Source: Hydrogenophaga palleronii_A | Lineage (GTDB): Bacteria > Pseudomonadota > Gammaproteobacteria > Burkholderiales > Burkholderiaceae_C | Length of the DNA stretch: 64,000 nt | Direction: 5' to 3' | Assembly: GCF_031457455.1 (NCBI RefSeq) | Contig: NZ_JAVDWU010000005.1 | Span: 186,001-250,000, forward strand | Shown here: positions 9,391 through 19,269 of the stretch, piece after piece | Position numbering within the stretch: position 1 is the first letter of the stretch | Layout: each line of letters starts with the position of its first letter | Notes under the pieces: generated by a model | The model's input: the letters and a program-made list of their open reading frames with translations, nothing else | What the model was told of the DNA's origin: nothing | Databases searched by the model: none | Made by a program: the position numbers and the translations under genes

Positions 9391-9428
9391 TGACCTGTCG
9401 GAGGGAGCGCCGCGCACCTGCTCCGTGA

Positions 9429-9448
9429 TTTAGGGCGTGGTCCCTAAA
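9429..9448. terminator. Perfect 7-bp palindrome downstream of slmA
   Basis: TTTAGGG and CCCTAAA flank a 6-base loop, 39 bases after the slmA stop. It could be a weak terminator (there is no long U run) or a regulator site. A second, 5-bp palindrome (CCGGA/TCCGG) follows at 9455-9470. Confidence 0.35.
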
Positions 9449-9511
9449 CATATTCCGGATTTATCTCCGGGCAATCGCCCCTTCGGCTTCGCTTTGGTGT
9501 AAAAATAGCAC

Positions 9512-9535
9512 GACCGTTCGATTATTCGAGCGGTC
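9512..9535. promoter_or_regulatory. Candidate TetR operator upstream of the beta-oxidation operon
   Basis: Inverted repeat with arms GACCGTTCGA and TCGAGCGGTC (9 of 10 positions paired) around TTAT, 29 bases before the TetR start. An AT-rich stretch (TAAAAAT, about 9500-9506) just upstream could be the -10 region, so a bound dimer would block initiation. Autoregulation, and control of the genes behind it, is inference from position. Confidence 0.6.
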
Positions 9536-9564
9536 TTGTTTTTGTTCACCCGAGAACCCCACCC

Positions 9565-10275
9565 ATGAGTGTCATACCCCTGCACAAGCGCAGCCGCACC
9601 GAAGAGCTTTCCCGCAAGCCCTTGCAGAAAGGTCAGCAGACCAAGGCCGCGATCGTGGACGCCGCACTGGGGCTGGCGACGCAGATCGGTCTTGAGGGCC
9701 TGTCCATCGGGGCCTTGGCCGAGGTGATGCAGATGAGCAAGTCGGGCGTGTTTGCGCATTTTGGTTCGCGCGAGGAACTGCAGATTTCCGTGGTCCGTGA
9801 GTACCACACCCGGTTCGAGGACGAGGTGTTTTACCCAGCCATGAATGCGCCGCGCGGCCTGCCGCGACTGCGCATGCTGTTCGACAACTGGATGAAGCGC
9901 ACCTCGGTCGAGATCGATTCCGGCTGCATCTACATCAGCGGCGCGGTGGAGTTCGACGACCGCCCCGGTCCGGTGCGCGACGCGCTCGCCAGTTCGGTCA
10001 ACACCTGGCTCAGCGCCATGCGCCGCGCCGTGGAACTGGCCGTGGCAGAAGGCCACCTGCGTGCCGATACCGACGCAGCGCAAATGGCCTTCGAAGTGCA
10101 TGCGCTGATTCTTGCCTTGCACTACGAAGCGCGTTTTCTGCGAAGCCCCGACTCATTGCGTCGCGCAACGCAGGCGTTCGAAAGCATCTTGTCCCGATAC
10201 AGCCAGACCGATCTGCCACCGAGTGCAGCGGCGCGAGCCACACGCAGGCGCAAAGGCCCGCTGGCAGCCGCCTGA
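9565..10275 (+). CDS. TetR/AcrR family regulator of the fatty-acid operon
   Basis: A 236-residue TetR-type repressor. The DNA-binding domain is at about 25-75: helix one is TKAAIVDAALGLATQIG, followed by IGALAEVMQMSKSGVFAHFG. The C-terminal ligand domain is of the type seen in acyl-CoA-responsive repressors, and the tail is basic. It is followed after 42 bp by an acyl-CoA dehydrogenase on the same strand and preceded by a 24-bp palindrome that fits its own operator. The likely role is repressing beta-oxidation genes until an acyl-CoA or fatty acid binds; the ligand is inference. Confidence 0.88.
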   Translation: MSVIPLHKRSRTEELSRKPLQKGQQTKAAIVDAALGLATQIGLEGLSIGALAEVMQMSKSGVFAHFGSREELQISVVREYHTRFEDEVFYPAMNAPRGLPRLRMLFDNWMKRTSVEIDSGCIYISGAVEFDDRPGPVRDALASSVNTWLSAMRRAVELAVAEGHLRADTDAAQMAFEVHALILALHYEARFLRSPDSLRRATQAFESILSRYSQTDLPPSAAARATRRRKGPLAAA

Positions 10276-10317
10276 ACGCCCTTTCATTTTTCACAAACCC
10301 AGCACAGGAGATTCCCC

Positions 10318-12114
<1,797 letters not shown>

Positions 12115-12193
12115 CCCCCCGAAGCGCCTTCGGCGCCTCCCCCCAGGGAGCAACACCTGCGGCCTGGCAGAGCCAGTTCCGCGGTGTTACTGG
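12115..12193 (+). repeat. Mosaic three-hairpin repeat, copy E
   Basis: Starts on the base after the acyl-CoA dehydrogenase stop. It has CGCCTTCGGCG, a C-run/G-run hairpin, then AACACC...GGTGTT around GGCCTGGCAGAGCCAG. The second half is nearly identical to copy F at 39190. Confidence 0.75.
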
Positions 12194-12223
12194 CTTCAGA
12201 CATTTCGCTCCAAGGAGATTTTC

Positions 12224-12652
12224 ATGATCAAGACCCTGCCAGTCCTGCTGTCGTTGGCCTCGACGATGGCCTTTGCACAAATGACCCCCGAGGGTCTCTG
12301 GCGCAACGTGGACGACAAGACGGGTGAGGCCAAGGCGGAGATCCGTATCGCGGCCACGCCTTCGGGTGCTCTGAACGGTAGGATCGAAAAGGCCCTGACC
12401 GAGAGCAGCGAACCTAATTGCACGCTGTGCACCGGTGACCGCAAGGACAAACCCAAGCTGGGCATGGAAATCATCCGGGGTGCGAAGAAAAACGCCAGCG
12501 AAGCGCTGTGGGAAGGCGGCAAGATCCTCGACCCCGAAAACGGCAAGGAATACACCTTGCGCATGACGCTGCAGGAAGAAGGCAAGAAGCTGCAGATCCG
12601 TGGCTACATCGGTCCGTTCTACCGCACCCAAGTCTGGACAAGGGTCGAGTGA
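12224..12652 (+). CDS. DUF2147 domain-containing secreted protein
   Basis: A 142-residue protein with a cleavable signal peptide (MIKTLPVLLSLASTMAFA, cut after residue about 18). The mature part starts TPEGLWRNVDDKTGEAKAEI, the usual opening of DUF2147, a small lipocalin-like periplasmic domain of unknown function. A CTLC pair (residues about 65-68) is typical. The start is fixed by a strong AAGGAG site and the signal peptide. It lies inside a fatty-acid oxidation operon, between the dehydrogenase and the FadN-like enzyme, a frequent arrangement in related genomes. A role in envelope handling of fatty acids is a guess. Confidence 0.85.
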   Translation: MIKTLPVLLSLASTMAFAQMTPEGLWRNVDDKTGEAKAEIRIAATPSGALNGRIEKALTESSEPNCTLCTGDRKDKPKLGMEIIRGAKKNASEALWEGGKILDPENGKEYTLRMTLQEEGKKLQIRGYIGPFYRTQVWTRVE

Positions 12653-12683
12653 ACGCGATCCACACCACTTTCATGGAAAACCA

Positions 12684-15083
12684 ATGAACCGATTTCAAGT
12701 GAAAAAAGTCGCCGTGCTCGGCGCAGGCGTCATGGGCGCGCAGATTGCTGCGCATCTGGTCAACGTCAAGGTACCCGTGGTGCTGTTCGATCTTCCAGCC
12801 AAGGAAGGCCCGAAAAACGGCATCGTCACCCGTGCCGTGGAAGGCCTGAAGAAACTCAAGCCTTCGCCGTTGGGTGTGGCCAGCGATGCCGATCTGATCG
12901 GTCAGGCCAATTACGAAGAACACATGGAGCAGTTGCGCGACTGCGACCTGATCATCGAGGCCATTGCCGAGCGCATGGACTGGAAGCTGGACCTGTACAC
13001 CAAGATCGCGCCCTTCATCGCCGAACACGCCATCGTCGCGTCCAACACCTCGGGCCTGTCGATCACCAAGCTGTCTGAAGTGCTGCCCGAAGCAATCAAG
13101 CCGCGCTTCTGCGGCATCCACTTCTTCAACCCGCCGCGCTACATGACGCTGGTGGAACTGATCGCCACCCCCACCACCGAGCCGCAGATCCTCAACGACC
13201 TGGAGACCTTCGTCACCAGCGGCCTGGGCAAGGGTGTGGTGCGCGCCAAGGACACCCCCAACTTCGTGGCCAACCGCATCGGCATCGCCGGCATGCTGGC
13301 CACGATGAAGGAGGTGGAGAACTTCGGGCTCACCTACGACGTGGTCGACGACCTCACCGGCAAGCGCCTGGGCCGCGCCAGCAGCGGCACCTTCCGCACC
13401 GCCGACGTGGTGGGCCTGGACACCATGGCCCATGTGGTCAAGACCTTGCAGGACAACCTGAACCTGGAGACCGACCCGTTCTATGGCAGCTTCGGCACGC
13501 CGCCGGTGCTGGCCAAACTGCTGGAGCTCAAGAACCTGGGCCAAAAGACCAAGGCCGGCTTCTTCAAGAAGGTGGGCCGCGACATCCTGCGCTTCGATCT
13601 GGCCAGTGGCGAATACGTGCCCGCTGGCGAAAAGGCCGACGAGGTCTATGGCCGCATGCTCAAGCGCCCGGCCGCCGAGCGCCTGCAACTGCTGCGCAAC
13701 GCCGAAGGCCCGCAGGGCCAGTTCCTCTGGGCGATCCTGCGCAACAGCTTCCATTACGCTGCGGTGCACCTGGCCACCATCGCCGAGACCGCGCGCGACG
13801 TGGACCAGGCCATGCGCTGGGGCTTTGGCATGAAGCAAGGCCCGTTTGAGCTCTGGCAGGAAGCCGGTTGGCTTGAAGTGGCGAAGATGATCCAGGAAGA
13901 CATAGCCGCAGGCAAAGCGTTGAGCAAAGCACCCCTGCCGGAGTGGGTGTTCAAGGGCCCCGTGGCCGAGGCCGGTGGCGTGCACACCGCACAAGGTTCA
14001 TGGAACCCCACCAAGGGCGAATTCGAAGGCCGCCTGCAACTGCCGGTGTACCAGCGCCAGCACTTCCCGGAGCTGTTGCTGGGCGAAGCCGGGCCGAAGT
14101 TCGAAACGGCTGGAACCACGATCGAAGAGAACGATGCCATCCGCATCTGGACGCTCGACGAGCAGGTGCTGATCGCCAGCATCAAGACCAAGATGCACGC
14201 GATCAGCCCGGAAGTGTGCGAGGGCTTGATGGCCGCCGTGGACCTGGCCGAGAAGGAATACCAGGGACTGGTGGTCTGGTCGGGCGACGAGCCGTTCAGT
14301 GCCGGCGCCGATCTGCAGGCCATGCTGCCGGCCTTCATGGCGGTGGGCGTGAGCGCGATCGAAGACGCCGAAGGCTTCATGCAGCAGACCATGCTGCGCC
14401 TGCGTTATGCCAACGTGCCGGTGGTGTCGGCCGTGCGCGGCCTGGCGCTGGGCGGCGGCTGCGAACTGGCCGTGTACAGCGCGCGCCGCGTGGTGCACAT
14501 GGAAAGCTACATCGGCCTGGTGGAAGTGGGCGTGGGCCTGGTGCCCGGCGCTGGTGGTCTCACCTACATCGCGCGCCGCGCGGCCGAGAATGCAGAGACC
14601 TCCACCGGCAAGGACCTGCTGCCCTTCCTGACCGAAGGCTTCACCGCCGCGGCCATGGCCAAAGTGGGCACCAGCGCGCTGGAGTCGCGCAAGCTGGGCT
14701 ATGTGCTGCACTCCGACGTGATCGTGCCGCACAAGGATGAGTTGCTGTTTGTGGCCATCAACGAGGCCAAGGCTTTGTTCAATGGTGGCTACCGCGCACC
14801 GCACAAACGCCTGTTCCCGGTGGTCGGCCGCGATGGCAAGGCCACCATCCTGGGCAGCCTGGTCAACATGCGCGACGGCGGCTTCATCAGCCAACACGAC
14901 TTTCACATTGCGTCGCTGATCGCGAACGTGGTGACCGGGGGTGACGTGGAGGCGGGCACGCTGGTGAACGAGGACTACCTGATGACGCTGGAGCGGCAGG
15001 CTTTCTGTTCGCTGATCGTGCATCCGAAGACGCAGGAGCGGATTCTGGGGATGTTGAATACCGGGAAGCCGGTTCGGAATTGA
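12684..15083 (+). CDS. FadN-type 3-hydroxyacyl-CoA dehydrogenase/enoyl-CoA hydratase
   Basis: Bifunctional beta-oxidation enzyme, 799 residues, with the domain order opposite to E. coli FadB: dehydrogenase first, hydratase last, as in Bacillus FadN. The N-terminal NAD-binding loop is GAGVMGAQIAAHL (residues 12-24). The dehydrogenase catalytic histidine lies in GIHFFNPPRYM, and a second dehydrogenase C-domain follows. The crotonase domain (from about 500) keeps both catalytic glutamates, in GGGCELA and GLVEVGVGLVPGAGG. So it should carry out hydration and the NAD-linked oxidation. The ATG at 12684 directly precedes the Rossmann strand. The DUF559 ORF begins a few bases behind its stop, separating it from its thiolase partner. 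Confidence 0.92.
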   Translation: MNRFQVKKVAVLGAGVMGAQIAAHLVNVKVPVVLFDLPAKEGPKNGIVTRAVEGLKKLKPSPLGVASDADLIGQANYEEHMEQLRDCDLIIEAIAERMDWKLDLYTKIAPFIAEHAIVASNTSGLSITKLSEVLPEAIKPRFCGIHFFNPPRYMTLVELIATPTTEPQILNDLETFVTSGLGKGVVRAKDTPNFVANRIGIAGMLATMKEVENFGLTYDVVDDLTGKRLGRASSGTFRTADVVGLDTMAHVVKTLQDNLNLETDPFYGSFGTPPVLAKLLELKNLGQKTKAGFFKKVGRDILRFDLASGEYVPAGEKADEVYGRMLKRPAAERLQLLRNAEGPQGQFLWAILRNSFHYAAVHLATIAETARDVDQAMRWGFGMKQGPFELWQEAGWLEVAKMIQEDIAAGKALSKAPLPEWVFKGPVAEAGGVHTAQGSWNPTKGEFEGRLQLPVYQRQHFPELLLGEAGPKFETAGTTIEENDAIRIWTLDEQVLIASIKTKMHAISPEVCEGLMAAVDLAEKEYQGLVVWSGDEPFSAGADLQAMLPAFMAVGVSAIEDAEGFMQQTMLRLRYANVPVVSAVRGLALGGGCELAVYSARRVVHMESYIGLVEVGVGLVPGAGGLTYIARRAAENAETSTGKDLLPFLTEGFTAAAMAKVGTSALESRKLGYVLHSDVIVPHKDELLFVAINEAKALFNGGYRAPHKRLFPVVGRDGKATILGSLVNMRDGGFISQHDFHIASLIANVVTGGDVEAGTLVNEDYLMTLERQAFCSLIVHPKTQERILGMLNTGKPVRN

Positions 15084-15087
15084 AGTG

Positions 15088-15531
15088 ATGAAGACTGCCG
15101 AGGCCGACGTGACTTACCCCCTCTCCCGCGTGCGGGAGAGGGTTGGGGTGAGGGCAGGCGCCAAGGTGAAAGCGCGTGAGTTGCGCGGTCAGATGACAGA
15201 CGCTGAGTCCTTGCTCTGGCAGCACTTCAAAGGCCGGCGTTTTCAGGGATTCAAGTTCCGCCGCCAACGTGCGCTCGGTCCCTACATCCTCGACTTCGTT
15301 TGTCTTGAAGTCGGTCTTGTCATTGAGATTGATGGCGGCCAGCATGCGGAGCAACAAGACTATGACCAGGCGCGAACCGCTTTGATTGAATCCCAGGGCC
15401 TGACGGTGATCAGGTTCTGGAACCATGAAGTGATGAATGAAACCCCTGCCGTGCTGGAGAAGATCTGGCAGACGTTGCAGACCCTCACCCCAACCCTCTC
15501 CCGCAAGCGGGAGAGGGAGCAAGACACTTAG
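15088..15531 (+). CDS. DUF559 endonuclease-like protein bounded by inverted repeats
   Basis: A 147-residue protein with a DUF559 core, a Vsr/PD-(D/E)XK-type nuclease fold. Counted from the adjacent upstream GTG at 15085, the key residues are D70 in ILDFVC, E81 and D83 in VIEIDGGQH, and H87, followed by LTVIRFWNHEV. The N-terminal stretch PLSRVRERVGVRA and the C-terminal PTLSRKRERE are not part of the fold: they are translations of two 36-bp repeats that border the ORF in inverted orientation. The gene splits the FadN-like gene (4 bases upstream) from the thiolase (8 bases downstream). No nuclease activity is established for most DUF559 proteins. GTG 15085 is an alternative start. Confidence 0.8.
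   Translation: MKTAEADVTYPLSRVRERVGVRAGAKVKARELRGQMTDAESLLWQHFKGRRFQGFKFRRQRALGPYILDFVCLEVGLVIEIDGGQHAEQQDYDQARTALIESQGLTVIRFWNHEVMNETPAVLEKIWQTLQTLTPTLSRKREREQDT
15119..15154 (+). repeat. Left 36-bp palindromic repeat of the DUF559 unit
   Basis: Hairpin CCCTCTCCCGC/GCGGGAGAGGG plus a TTGGGGTGAGGG tail. It is the reverse complement of 15482-15517 with a single mismatch in the hairpin loop. It lies inside the 5' part of the DUF559 reading frame. Confidence 0.9.
15482..15517 (-). repeat. Right 36-bp palindromic repeat of the DUF559 unit
   Basis: Inverted partner of 15119-15154 (35 of 36 bases match). It starts with the CCCTCACCCCAA tail and ends with the CCCTCTCCCGC hairpin. It encodes the last residues of the DUF559 ORF and lies 22 bases before the thiolase start. 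Confidence 0.9.
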
Positions 15532-15539
15532 GAACCACC

Positions 15540-16748
15540 ATGAGCAAACAGATTCAAGACGCCTACATCGTCGCCGCCACCCGCACCCCCATCGGCCGTT
15601 CGCACAAGGGCTCCTTCAAGCACCTGCGCCCGGACGACCTGCTGGCCCACGCCCTGCGTTCGGCGATGGCCCAGGTGCCGGGGCTGGACCCGAAAGCCGT
15701 GGAAGACGTGATCTGCGGTTGTGCCATTCCGGAAGCGCAGCAGGGCCTGAACGTGGCGCGCATTGGCGCCATCCTCGCCGGCCTGCCCAACAGCGTGGGG
15801 GGCATCACGGTCAACCGCTTCTGTGCCTCCGGCCTTTCTGCCTTGCAGATGGCCGCTGACCGCATTCGCGTGGGTGAGGCCGACGTGATGATCGCTGCTG
15901 GCACCGAGAGCATGAGCATGGTGCCCATGATGGGCAACTCGCCCAGCCTCTCGCCCAGCATTTTCAGCAACACCGACGACGTGGAGAGCTACGGCATCGC
16001 CTACGGGATGGGCCTCACTGCAGAGAAGGTGGCGCAGCAGTGGAAGGTGTCGCGCGACGCACAGGACGCGTTTGCGGTGCAGTCGCACCAGCGCGCCGTG
16101 CTGGCCATGAAGAACGGCGAGTTCACCGACGAGATCACACCGGTGGAAGTGACCGAGCGCAGCGTGGACCTGGAGAGTGCCGAGGTGAGCACGACCACGC
16201 GCACCGTGAGCCTGGACGAAGGCGCGCGGCCCGACACCTCGCTGGAAGGCCTGGCCAAGCTGCGCACGGTGTTTGCCGCGCGCGGCTCGGTGACGGCCGG
16301 CAACAGCTCGCAGACCAGCGATGGCGCGGGCGCGCTGATCGTGGTGAGCGAGGCCGCGCTCAAGCGCTACAACCTCACGCCGCTGGCCCGTTTCGTGAGC
16401 TACGCCAGCCGGGGCGTGCCGCCGCACATCATGGGCATCGGCCCCATTGAGGCCATTCCCGCTGCGTTGAAGTACGCCGGCCTGAAGCAGGACGACATCG
16501 ACTGGTTCGAACTCAACGAAGCGTTCGCTGCCCAGTCGCTCGCCGTGATGAACACCCTGGGCCTGGACCCGGCCAAGGTCAACCCCATGGGTGGTGCCAT
16601 CGCGCTGGGTCACCCGCTGGGCGCCACCGGCGCCATCCGTGCCGCGACGGTGGTGCATGCGCTGCGCCGGCACAACAAGAAGTACGGCATGGTGACGATG
16701 TGTGTGGGCATGGGGCAGGGCGCTGCCGGAATTATCGAAAGGGTCTAA
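15540..16748 (+). CDS. Acetyl-CoA C-acyltransferase (FadA-type thiolase)
   Basis: Last step of beta-oxidation: thiolytic cleavage of 3-ketoacyl-CoA. The protein has 402 residues. The nucleophile is C95 in NRFCASGLSA. The C-terminal active site has NEAFAAQS, H358 in GHPLGATGA and C388 in MCVGMGQG. It is the natural partner of the FadN-type enzyme upstream, but the DUF559 unit now separates the two; co-transcription through the repeats is likely since no other promoter is evident. The GAACCACC before the ATG is a poor ribosome site, so loss of the original leader to the insertion is possible. A mosaic repeat follows the stop. Confidence 0.94.
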   Translation: MSKQIQDAYIVAATRTPIGRSHKGSFKHLRPDDLLAHALRSAMAQVPGLDPKAVEDVICGCAIPEAQQGLNVARIGAILAGLPNSVGGITVNRFCASGLSALQMAADRIRVGEADVMIAAGTESMSMVPMMGNSPSLSPSIFSNTDDVESYGIAYGMGLTAEKVAQQWKVSRDAQDAFAVQSHQRAVLAMKNGEFTDEITPVEVTERSVDLESAEVSTTTRTVSLDEGARPDTSLEGLAKLRTVFAARGSVTAGNSSQTSDGAGALIVVSEAALKRYNLTPLARFVSYASRGVPPHIMGIGPIEAIPAALKYAGLKQDDIDWFELNEAFAAQSLAVMNTLGLDPAKVNPMGGAIALGHPLGATGAIRAATVVHALRRHNKKYGMVTMCVGMGQGAAGIIERV

Positions 16749-16753
16749 CGACC

Positions 16754-16831
16754 CACCCCCCCGCGCCGCTTCGCGTCACCAGGGGGGCGATGCCTGCAGC
16801 CCGGCGGAGCCGGATCCACGGCATCTCTGGA
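16754..16831 (+). repeat. Mosaic three-hairpin repeat, copy B
   Basis: Begins 5 bases after the thiolase stop: C-run, CGCCGCTTCGCG, a short GGGGGG arm, then ATGCC...GGCAT around CCCGGCGGAGCCGG and CTCTGGA. Confidence 0.7.
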
Positions 16832-17004
16832 AGGTGGCACTCTGCTCCGGATGGATTGCTGTCACCAGCGCTGCCTGTGACGTCGTGTCTTCAAATGGGG
16901 GGGTACGTCTTCCCGATGACACGGCGCCGTGACCATCCATGGTAATTTTCGAATCCTTTGACGCAACTCACTTGCCCCCGGGGGCGCTTTCTGAAAGCCA
17001 CACC

Positions 17005-17769
17005 ATGAGCGACATCCTCGTCCACACCGAAGCCGGCGTCTGCACCCTCACCTTCAACCGCCCGGACAAGAAGAACTCCATCACCGCAGCCATGTACGGC
17101 GCGATGGCCGACGCACTGGCTGCCGCGGAAGCCGACGACAGCGTGCGCTGCGTGGTGTTCCAGGGCAACGAAGCCATCTTCTCTGCCGGTAACGACATCG
17201 GCGACTTCCTCAACAACCCACCCGCCACGGCAGAGTCGCCGGTGTTCCGTTTTCTTCGGGGCATTGCGCAGTTTCCCAAGCCCGTGATTGCGGCGGTCTG
17301 CGGCCCCGCCGTGGGCATCGGCACCACCCTGCTGTTTCATTGCGACCTGGTCTACGCCGGTGACAACGCCGCGTTCTCCATGCCCTTCGTGAACCTGGGC
17401 CTGTGCCCTGAAGCGGCCTCCAGCCTGCTGGTGCCGCAGATGCTGGGCTACCACCGCGCGGCAGAAGCCCTGCTGCTGGGTGAGCCCTTCATGGCCGAAG
17501 CCGCGCTGGAAGTGGGCCTGGTCAACCGCGTGCTGCCGCCCATGGAAGCCGCAGGCTACGCACAAGGCGTGGCGCACAAGCTGGCGGCCAAGCCCATCAG
17601 CTCACTCATTGAAACCAAGCGACTCATGAAAAAAGGCCAGACCCAGCAGGTGATGGCCGTGATGGCCGAAGAGGGCGCCAGCTTCGGCCGCATGCTGCAG
17701 GAGCCGGCCGCCAAAGAAGCCTTTGGTGCCTTCATGGAGCGCCGCAAGCCGGACTTCTCCAAGGTGTGA
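17005..17769 (+). CDS. Enoyl-CoA hydratase/isomerase family protein, isomerase-type active site
   Basis: Crotonase-fold protein, 254 residues. The acyl-CoA oxyanion loop is FSAGNDIGDF. Both glutamates of true hydratases are replaced: GGGCE-type Glu is T108 in GIGTTLLF, and the second is F128 in MPFVNLG. A glutamate in LGLCPEAASS (E136) sits where delta3,delta2-enoyl-CoA isomerases (ECI2/Eci1 type) carry their single catalytic acid. I therefore favour double-bond isomerisation for unsaturated fatty acids over hydration; alignment from memory. The ATG at 17005 starts at the domain. It follows the thiolase by about 250 bp, including a mosaic repeat, and may have its own promoter. Confidence 0.85.
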   Translation: MSDILVHTEAGVCTLTFNRPDKKNSITAAMYGAMADALAAAEADDSVRCVVFQGNEAIFSAGNDIGDFLNNPPATAESPVFRFLRGIAQFPKPVIAAVCGPAVGIGTTLLFHCDLVYAGDNAAFSMPFVNLGLCPEAASSLLVPQMLGYHRAAEALLLGEPFMAEAALEVGLVNRVLPPMEAAGYAQGVAHKLAAKPISSLIETKRLMKKGQTQQVMAVMAEEGASFGRMLQEPAAKEAFGAFMERRKPDFSKV

Positions 17770-17948
17770 TCGCCGCCACTGGGGGTGGGCGGGCAGCCGG
17801 TGCGCAGCCTCCGGCTTTCCTCTATGGGGCGTTGTCCTACAAGCACACGGCCTGCGGGACGACCCATGCGAATTTGTGCGGGCGCTAAAAGAAAGTCGTG
17901 CATGGATGGGTTGGGCTCATCAATGCATGGATTTCCAAGGAGCGCACC

Positions 17949-18290
17949 ATGAATGCAACTTCTTCTCCATCCCTGATAGCTGTGCCTGTCGACCAGGATC
18001 TGGCCGAACAGGCCCGTCCGGGCCATGGCATTCCGTCACAAGATCCGGCACCCGCCGCACAAGTACCCATCGACTCTGAAGAAGCCGAGCGTGAAGCCCA
18101 GTCGGTGATGACCGGTGGCGGCATGATGATCGGTGCCGCCACAGGTGCCGCCATAGGCGCTGGTGTGGCCGGGCCAGTGGGCGTGGTCGTGGGGGGCACG
18201 ATAGGCGGCGTGGCCGGCGTGCTGGGTGGCAGCGCCGCTGGAAGTGCGGTGAACCCGAAAGAGCCGAAGGCCGAAAAAGAGCGCGGATGA
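17949..18290 (+). CDS. Small glycine-zipper protein
   Basis: A 113-residue protein of unknown function. Residues 1-50 are polar and proline/acid-rich with no signal peptide. Residues about 55-100 form a hydrophobic run with repeated G-x3-G spacing (GAATGAAIGAGVAGPVG, GGTIGGVAGVLGG), long enough for two membrane-spanning helices in a hairpin. The tail is basic (KEPKAEKERG). The start is set by an AAGGAG site 8 bases upstream. Glycine-zipper hairpins occur in membrane-active and envelope stress proteins; nothing more specific is supported. It converges with the patatin gene. Confidence 0.7.
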   Translation: MNATSSPSLIAVPVDQDLAEQARPGHGIPSQDPAPAAQVPIDSEEAEREAQSVMTGGGMMIGAATGAAIGAGVAGPVGVVVGGTIGGVAGVLGGSAAGSAVNPKEPKAEKERG

Positions 18291-18334
18291 GCGTCCATGC
18301 GGTGTTCGCGTGCATTCGCTTCGCGGGGAGGCGG

Positions 18335-19252
18335 TCACCGGCTGGTGGCGCTTGAGCGCCACTTTGCCAGCGCCGCGTGCGTGGCCGTGTACCCTGCCTG
18401 AATGGCGCGCTCTTGCGCGGCTCGGTCAGACATGCTGGGCATGTCCACCGCGGGCGCGACCAGCACATCGGCCCCGGCCATTTCCGGTGCAGCGATCAGG
18501 CAACTCTGCGCCTGCATGACCTTGCCCAGCACAGCCGGCACGTTCAGCGCAGTGGCTTGGCGGCCCTGGCAGTAGATGTCCACGGCAATCACCACATCGG
18601 CCCCCATGGCCCGCGCGAACTTCACCGGCACCAGGCTGGTGATGCCACCATCAATCAGGTGACCTGCCGCGTAGGCCACCGGCACCTGAACCCCCGGCAC
18701 CGCGGAAGACGCCTGAATCACCCGCCCTGCGGCGCCACTTTCCAGCAGCACGGGTTGCGCGCTCTGCAGGTCTGTGGCCACGGCCGCGAAGCGGATGGGG
18801 AAGGTTTCGATGCGCGCGTCGCCCACCACGGTGTTGACCCAGGCTGAGAGCTTGTCGCCCTTGATGAAGCCGCCCGCCTGCCAGGTGAAATCCAGCAGGG
18901 AAGACACCTTCACCGCCAGCGCCGCCTGACGGATCTGCTCCACGCTCATGCCGCTGGCGTAAGCCGCCCCCACCACCGAACCGGCCGATGTGCCCACCAC
19001 GATGTGTGGCCGCATGCCGGTTTCTTCGAGCGCCTGCAGGGCGCCCACATGCGCAAAACCGCGGAGCCCGCCCCCGCCCAGCGCGAGCGCGATGACGGGA
19101 GACTTCCCGCGGACAGAGTCGCTGCGCTGCACGTCCGGCAGCGTGCGGGGGTAAAGGTCTGGCTGCATTGGCTCGGTGGCAGCACAACCCGAGAGCAGTA
19201 GCGCCGCGAGCGCCGGTGCCCACCTGCGTTGGGTATTCAGAAGGGTTTTCAT
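18335..19252 (-). CDS. Patatin-like phospholipase, predicted lipoprotein
   Basis: Serine lipid hydrolase of the patatin/RssA group, 305 residues. A lipoprotein signal with lipobox LLSGC puts the acylated cysteine at C23. The oxyanion loop is GGGGLRGFAHVG, the nucleophile serine is in GTSAGS, and the aspartate of the catalytic dyad is in LIDGGI. All elements of an active enzyme are present. It is probably anchored in the envelope facing the periplasm. It lies 17 bases after an SDR gene on the same strand and may be co-transcribed with it. Lipid substrate unknown. Confidence 0.88.
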   Translation of the reverse strand: MKTLLNTQRRWAPALAALLLSGCAATEPMQPDLYPRTLPDVQRSDSVRGKSPVIALALGGGGLRGFAHVGALQALEETGMRPHIVVGTSAGSVVGAAYASGMSVEQIRQAALAVKVSSLLDFTWQAGGFIKGDKLSAWVNTVVGDARIETFPIRFAAVATDLQSAQPVLLESGAAGRVIQASSAVPGVQVPVAYAAGHLIDGGITSLVPVKFARAMGADVVIAVDIYCQGRQATALNVPAVLGKVMQAQSCLIAAPEMAGADVLVAPAVDMPSMSDRAAQERAIQAGYTATHAALAKWRSSATSR

Positions 19253-19269
19253 GGTGGTTGGTCCGGGCG

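Noticed and set aside
15112..15530. ACTTA on both sides of the DUF559 unit as a target-site duplication
   Set aside because: The copies stand at unequal distances from the inverted repeats (2 and 8 bases) and five bases can match by chance.
17766..17850. Further copy of the mosaic repeat behind the enoyl-CoA isomerase-type gene
   Set aside because: Only short C- and G-runs are shared; the nested hairpin and CCTGGA end are missing.
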